Assembly (NCBI GenBank): GCA_036489025.1
Contig: DASXGN010000035.1
Span: 124,001-188,000 of the forward strand
Length of the DNA: 64,000 bases
Source of the DNA: Dryocola sp036489025
Lineage (GTDB): Bacteria; Pseudomonadota; Gammaproteobacteria; Enterobacterales; Enterobacteriaceae
Direction of reading: 5' to 3'
In this document: one piece after another, positions 60,098 through 64,000 of the stretch
How positions within the stretch are numbered: the stretch's first letter is position 1
Layout of the letters: each line of letters opens with the position of its first letter
Program-made: the position numbers and the translations under genes
The notes under the pieces: generated by a model
What the model saw: the letters and a program-made list of their open reading frames with translations, nothing else
Told to the model about the DNA's origin: nothing
Databases searched by the model: none

Positions 60098-61030
60098 ATG
60101 CGTAAAAATATTGATGGCCTGGCCATATTTTTAATGGTGATGATCTGCGGCGTCTGGGGATGTCAGCAGGTCGCCATTAAATCCGTCGCTGAGCAAATCT
60201 CGCCCGGATTACAGGTTGGCATTCGATCGGCCGTTGCCGCCTTCTTTGTCTATTTGCTGTTTAATCGTAAAGACCGCATTTTCCACCGTCTGAAAAATCG
60301 ACGCGTGCTAATACCGGGGCTGGCCGTAGGAATATTATTTGCGCTGGAGTTTCTGCTCGTTGTCACCGGTATAAGGCTGACTTCAACGTCGCATACCACG
60401 CTGTTTCTGTATACCGCCCCGCTATTTACCGCCGTCGGTCTGCACTTTCTAATTCCGGAGGAAAAACTGACGCGGCTCCAGTGGATTGGCATCCTGCTGG
60501 CTTTTACGGGGTTGATTATTGCGGTGCGGTTTACCAGCGCCTCGGCAAACACGGAAACCCAAAGCCTTCTCGGCGATCTGTGCGCCATTCTGGCCGGGCT
60601 GTCGTGGGGCATCACCAGCATCATTATCCGCTGCTCTTCGCTGTCATCCATTCCCTCTTCCTGCACGCTGTTCTACCAGCTGGCGACCGCCGCCGTGATT
60701 ATCCTTCTGGCGTCAGTTTTCACCGGCCAGACGACCTTTATTGCCACTCCCGCCGCGCTTGCCAGCTTAATTTTCCAGACCGTTGTCGTGGCGTTTATCA
60801 GCTACCTGGCCTGGTTCACCCTGCTGCGTTATTATCAGGTTTCGTCGCTGGGCACCCTGATTCTGATGACGCCCGTCATGGGGATCGTCGCCGGCGTCTA
60901 TTTCCTCGGCGAAACGCTTTATCACGATTTTGTTATCGGTAGCCTGCTGATTCTTACCGGCCTCGTAGTGTGCCGTCTCGGACGCAGAAAATTGCCCGTC
61001 CCCCTGTTCACCAGCATCCAGCGGCGCTAG
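60098..61030 (+). CDS. EamA/DMT family transporter
   Basis: 310 residues from ATG 60098; a GTG three codons earlier is an alternative, and neither has a strong ribosome site. Ten membrane segments in two EamA repeats: GVWGCQQVAIKSVAEQISPGLQVGIRSAVAAFFVYLLF in the first and ILAGLSWGITSIIIRCSSL in the second, with ALEFLLVVTGIRLTSTSHTTLFLYTAPLFTAVG in between. Likely an exporter of amino acids or related metabolites. The adjacent GlxA-type regulator starts 32 bp downstream, suggesting cotranscription. Confidence 0.9.
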   Translation: MRKNIDGLAIFLMVMICGVWGCQQVAIKSVAEQISPGLQVGIRSAVAAFFVYLLFNRKDRIFHRLKNRRVLIPGLAVGILFALEFLLVVTGIRLTSTSHTTLFLYTAPLFTAVGLHFLIPEEKLTRLQWIGILLAFTGLIIAVRFTSASANTETQSLLGDLCAILAGLSWGITSIIIRCSSLSSIPSSCTLFYQLATAAVIILLASVFTGQTTFIATPAALASLIFQTVVVAFISYLAWFTLLRYYQVSSLGTLILMTPVMGIVAGVYFLGETLYHDFVIGSLLILTGLVVCRLGRRKLPVPLFTSIQRR

Positions 61031-61062
61031 TCAACGCCGCCTTTTGCGAGCCAATAAGCATT

Positions 61063-62145
61063 ATGAAAACAGACAACCCATTATCAACGATGGCCGGGCC
61101 CCTGCCCTGCGACGTGGTAGCCGACATCGAACGCCACGATCGGAGCCCCTCTTCCACCGGGCCTGAACTGAATATTGGTATCCTGCTATGGCCGGAATTC
61201 GCATTGCTGGCGCTGGCCGGACTCGTTGACGCGCTGCGGCATGCGGCGGATATGGGCGATAACAGTCAGAAAATGCGCTGCTCATGGAGCCTGATGGGAC
61301 ACAACCCCGCCAGCCCGGTGCTCAGCAGCTCCGGGATTGCCATTCCGCTGGACGGCGGCTACCAGCCCGTCGAACGTTTCGACTACATCGCCGTCGTCGG
61401 TGGTCTACTGCGCAGCCTGCACCTTGGCAGCGGCGCCGACCGGGAATATTTGCATCGTGCCCATCTGGCGGGTATCCCGGTCCTTGGAATATGCACCGGC
61501 AGCTTTATCCTCGCCGAAGAGGGGCTGCTCGACGCGCGCCGGGCCTCCATTCATCCTTTCCACATAAATGATTTTCGCGAACGCTTTCCCGCCGTTCGGG
61601 CCGAAACGGGGCAGGATTTTATCGACGGTGGCGACGTGCTCACCACTCCCGGCGGCATCTCAACCCTCAGCCTGGCTACCGAGCTCATCAGGCGTCATTG
61701 CGGCCCGGACAGGGCGACCAAAGCGATTCATCAGATTTCGGTGCCCAATAAAATTGATGCAACTTCAATATCAGTTTCCCGCGCCATCGGTTTTACTCGC
61801 GTAAGCGATTCGCGCCTGCGCAGCGCGGTCTTCCTGATTGAACAGTCGCTGGTCAAACCCATTTCGACACGGTGGCTAGCGGCGCAGGTCAACCTCAGCG
61901 CGCGGCAGCTAACCCGGCTGTTCAACGCGGAATTTGGCAAAACGCCGGGGGAGTTTATCCGTGCCACAAGGCTGAAGTACGGCAGATGGCTGCTAAGAAA
62001 CTCGGCGGAAAGCGTAACGGAAATAGCGCTGCGCACCGGTTTTAGCGACTGCGCGCACTTCATCCGCAGCTTTCACAAGGAATATGGCTGTACGCCAGGA
62101 TTTTACAGAAGCGGGCCCGGCATGGCGTCAGGCCCGGCTGGCTAA
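61063..62145 (+). CDS. GlxA family transcriptional regulator (DJ-1/PfpI domain + AraC HTH)
   Basis: 360 residues from ATG 61063 (MKTDNPLSTMAG). A class-I glutamine-amidotransferase-like domain (residues about 35-220) with the elbow LGICTGSFILAEEGLLD (Cys around 145), then an AraC/XylS DNA-binding domain (about 240-350) with two helix-turn-helix units: STRWLAAQVNLSARQLTRLFNAEFGKTPGEFIR and VTEIALRTGFSDCAHFIRSFHKEYG. Relatives regulate arginine, carnitine or glycine-betaine catabolism. Here the neighbouring DMT transporter is the likely target. An open frame reaches back into the transporter gene but is not conserved. Confidence 0.88.
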   Translation: MKTDNPLSTMAGPLPCDVVADIERHDRSPSSTGPELNIGILLWPEFALLALAGLVDALRHAADMGDNSQKMRCSWSLMGHNPASPVLSSSGIAIPLDGGYQPVERFDYIAVVGGLLRSLHLGSGADREYLHRAHLAGIPVLGICTGSFILAEEGLLDARRASIHPFHINDFRERFPAVRAETGQDFIDGGDVLTTPGGISTLSLATELIRRHCGPDRATKAIHQISVPNKIDATSISVSRAIGFTRVSDSRLRSAVFLIEQSLVKPISTRWLAAQVNLSARQLTRLFNAEFGKTPGEFIRATRLKYGRWLLRNSAESVTEIALRTGFSDCAHFIRSFHKEYGCTPGFYRSGPGMASGPAG

Positions 62146-62162
62146 CAAAACCCGCGGGAATA

Positions 62163-63800
62163 TTAGCGGAGCGCGTTGTAAATCGCCCGCTGGATGTCCA
62201 CTTCGCTTTTATCCACCGCTTCGCCCGCAGCGCCCTGCGCTCTGGCCGCGTCAAAACGTTTCTGCGCCGCCGCCTGCCGCAAGACCGCCCTTTCGAGTTC
62301 TTCTCGCTGACGCTTAATTACCCCCGGCGTACTACAAAAGGTTTGCAGAAACTGTTTGCGCATCGAAGTCAGACTTTGCCCGTCCTTCATGGCCTGCGCG
62401 ATGGTGTTGGTCATTCTTCGACAGGGACGCGCCTCATCCATCTGCGAGCGATACTGCAACAACGTGGTCAGCACGTCGCGGTAATCCGTCGCCAGCGCCG
62501 ATTCGGCAAATGAAATTTTCCAGTTCATCCCGCCCTGCATAAACAGCCGGACAATGCGCGAATCCCCACGCTCAATGGCCAGCCGCAGGCTATTTTCATC
62601 CCAGGTGATGCCCATATTCGCCAGCATATCCCGCGGACTGTCCTTTTCCGGCGCAAGATCTTCGGCCATTACCGTGGTCGTCATCCTCGGCGCCGCCGCT
62701 TGCTGTCCGGGGCGATTCATATCGCTGAGGAGATACAGCACAAAAATGACCGCGCCGAGTACCGCTACGCCGACAATGCCCCAAAGCGCAGCGGAAGCCG
62801 TCTGCGCAGCATCATGACGCCTGCCGGTCTTGCGCGAATCCGGCCGTTCAATCGCGTCTTTAATATCCTCGTTGTCACCGCCGTTCGCGGCGTGTTTTTT
62901 CTGCGCCTGGGCAATATATTCCTGTAACGGCTCAGCCTCTCCGGCAAGTAAAGCCGCGGGGCTAACTTTGGTCCGCCCTTCATCAAACGCGCGCTGAACC
63001 GGCGCGGAGCTTTCGCGAAAATAGTTATCGAGCAGCGCGATTTGCACGGTAGTAAGCGGGCGCTGCTGCATCACATCGTTGCGGATCTGGCGCACATCGT
63101 CGAGGAAGGTTTGCAGGGTTTTGCGTTTGTCGATAAACAGGCTGAGCTGGGGAGCATTTTGGTACAGCGCCGCGTAGTGTCGGGCGAACTCTTTTTTATC
63201 CACCAGCAAAAGCGATAGCTCGCTAAAACGCATGCCGCTCAGAATGTCGCCCCGATCGGCATTTTTCAGCCAGCGGCGAACCTTATCCCCGCCAAACTGC
63301 GTTTTAAGCTGATTCACCAGCTGAGGCTGGCTGCTCCAGGCGTTATTAACCAGGCCGCGAATCATCAGCTCCAGCGCGCGAATCTGCCGCTGCGCCGTTT
63401 GCTGCTGCGCGTCGCCGTCGCTGGATAAGTCGGTGGAATAGCCCAGCAGCGGCTGCTTGCCGCGCACCAGCTCCAGATAGCGAACGAAACGCAGAGCGGA
63501 AATCAGCTGGTTGTCGCTCACCTCCTGCCCGCTTTCGTACTGCGGCACCAGCTGCTGAAGATGGCGCAGCGAAAGAGTGAACTGTGAAATCTCCGCGTCG
63601 TTCAGATTCAGCCGCCGGGCCACCGCCCCCCAGCTGCCCATTGCCTGTCGCGCCTGCTCGAGCTGCTGGAAAAACCACTGCGGATCTTTGCCTTCTGCGG
63701 CGCGAATTTTCAGCAGCGGGAGGATCTGTAGCGACGCCTGTCGGATAGCACTCAGGCAAGTCTCAAACTTATCCCGCACAGCCAGTGCATTACTGGTCAT
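62163..63800 (-). CDS. Membrane HEPN/ankyrin-like protein (STY4199 family)
   Basis: 545 residues, matching the family I recall as STY4199-type HEPN proteins; function unknown. N-terminal 300 residues are all helical; the HEPN-like segment is FLDDVRQIRNDVMQQRP around 231-248, where the usual R-N-x-x-x-H reads R240-N241-D-V-M-Q245, so the ribonuclease His appears replaced. One membrane segment at about 335-358 (ALWGIVGVAVLGAVIFVLYLL), then ankyrin-like repeats (NSLRLAIERGDSRIVRLFMQGGMNW) and a charged coiled-coil tail. Convergent to the GlxA gene. Confidence 0.75.
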   Translation of the reverse strand: MTSNALAVRDKFETCLSAIRQASLQILPLLKIRAAEGKDPQWFFQQLEQARQAMGSWGAVARRLNLNDAEISQFTLSLRHLQQLVPQYESGQEVSDNQLISALRFVRYLELVRGKQPLLGYSTDLSSDGDAQQQTAQRQIRALELMIRGLVNNAWSSQPQLVNQLKTQFGGDKVRRWLKNADRGDILSGMRFSELSLLLVDKKEFARHYAALYQNAPQLSLFIDKRKTLQTFLDDVRQIRNDVMQQRPLTTVQIALLDNYFRESSAPVQRAFDEGRTKVSPAALLAGEAEPLQEYIAQAQKKHAANGGDNEDIKDAIERPDSRKTGRRHDAAQTASAALWGIVGVAVLGAVIFVLYLLSDMNRPGQQAAAPRMTTTVMAEDLAPEKDSPRDMLANMGITWDENSLRLAIERGDSRIVRLFMQGGMNWKISFAESALATDYRDVLTTLLQYRSQMDEARPCRRMTNTIAQAMKDGQSLTSMRKQFLQTFCSTPGVIKRQREELERAVLRQAAAQKRFDAARAQGAAGEAVDKSEVDIQRAIYNALR

Positions 63801-63967
63801 GATTATCCTTTATTAGGTAAAGGGCGCATGAGCGCCTGACGCGTACACAGCGCGCCGCCCCTCGGCGAGGGTATTTTTATGCTTATGGTATAGGGGCGCA
63901 GGTGCGCCATTAAACCGGAGTTTAGCGCGCCTGCATCTGGGCCAATGCCTGAAAAAGAAGGGGAAAA

Positions 63968-64000
63968 TTAAACGTTTTCGAGAACATGGCTCAGGGCTTC
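63968..64000 (-). CDS. Possible C-terminal end of a gene running off the window
   Basis: The minus strand reads EALSHVLENV followed by TAA at 63968-63970, which could be the end of a gene lying to the right. Eleven codons are too few to identify it. The 63801-63967 stretch between it and the STY4199-type gene holds imperfect GC-rich repeats (GGCGCATGAGCGCC at 63824-63837) but no clear terminator. Confidence 0.3.
   Translation of the reverse strand, partial: EALSHVLENV

Overview
The window is chromosomal DNA of an enterobacterium (Enterobacteriaceae, close to the Enterobacter/Cedecea/Kluyvera part of the family; I cannot name a genus). Most of it matches the Escherichia coli 76-78 min region in order: ggt, yhhA, ugpQCEAB, livFGMHK, panM, livJ, rpoH, ftsXEY, rsmD, yhhLMN, zntA, tusA, yhhQ, dcrB, yhhST, yhiN, pitA, uspBA, rsmJ, prlC, rlmJ, gor. 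The products match their E. coli counterparts almost residue for residue and in length.

Layout. 1-6.5 kb: ggt (partial), yhhA and the glycerol-3-phosphate/glycerophosphodiester importer, with a six-unit Pho-box array before ugpB. 6.5-13.4 kb: branched-chain amino acid (LIV) importer with both binding proteins and panM. 13.5-18.0 kb: heat-shock sigma factor and the ftsYEX cluster. 18.2-22.5 kb: rsmD, small membrane proteins and the ZntR-controlled Zn/Cd/Pb exporter zntA. 22.6-25.4 kb: an inserted TRAP transporter. 25.6-29.8 kb: tusA, yhhQ (with a probable preQ1 riboswitch), dcrB, yhhS, yhhT. 29.9-36.2 kb: accessory genes in place of the E. coli acpT/nik region: a MocR regulator, an M24-fold protein without a full metal site, an orphan iron-type binding protein and a TonB-dependent siderophore receptor. 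36.4-40.7 kb: yhiN, pitA, uspB, uspA. 40.7-41.1 kb: a decayed ccdAB toxin-antitoxin pair where E. coli has dtpB. 41.3-44.2 kb: rsmJ and prlC, the latter with a good sigma-32 promoter. 44.3-52.0 kb: an island between prlC and rlmJ. 52.1-55.4 kb: rlmJ, a membrane bactofilin, gor. 55.4-59.5 kb: an AT-rich regulatory island with two divergent MarT/FidL-like pairs and a LuxR-type regulator. 60.1-64 kb: a DMT transporter, a GlxA-type AraC regulator and a membrane HEPN/ankyrin-like protein.

The best candidate for an undescribed system is the prlC-rlmJ island. A 1239-residue protein combines an acyltransferase domain of the FabD fold (Ser121, His259 and Gln318 kept, the malonate-binding Arg replaced by Phe146), a second FabD-like segment whose catalytic Ser is gone, and a C-terminal aminoglycoside-phosphotransferase/kinase-like domain (Asp996, Asn1001, Asp1044). 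Its stop codon lies three bases before the start of a 494-residue all-helical protein of unknown function. A DHA1 efflux protein and a divergent LysR regulator sit next to them. No ketosynthase or carrier protein is visible in the window, so any carrier must come from elsewhere. The second most interesting item is the pair of divergent ToxR-like/FidL-like modules after gor.
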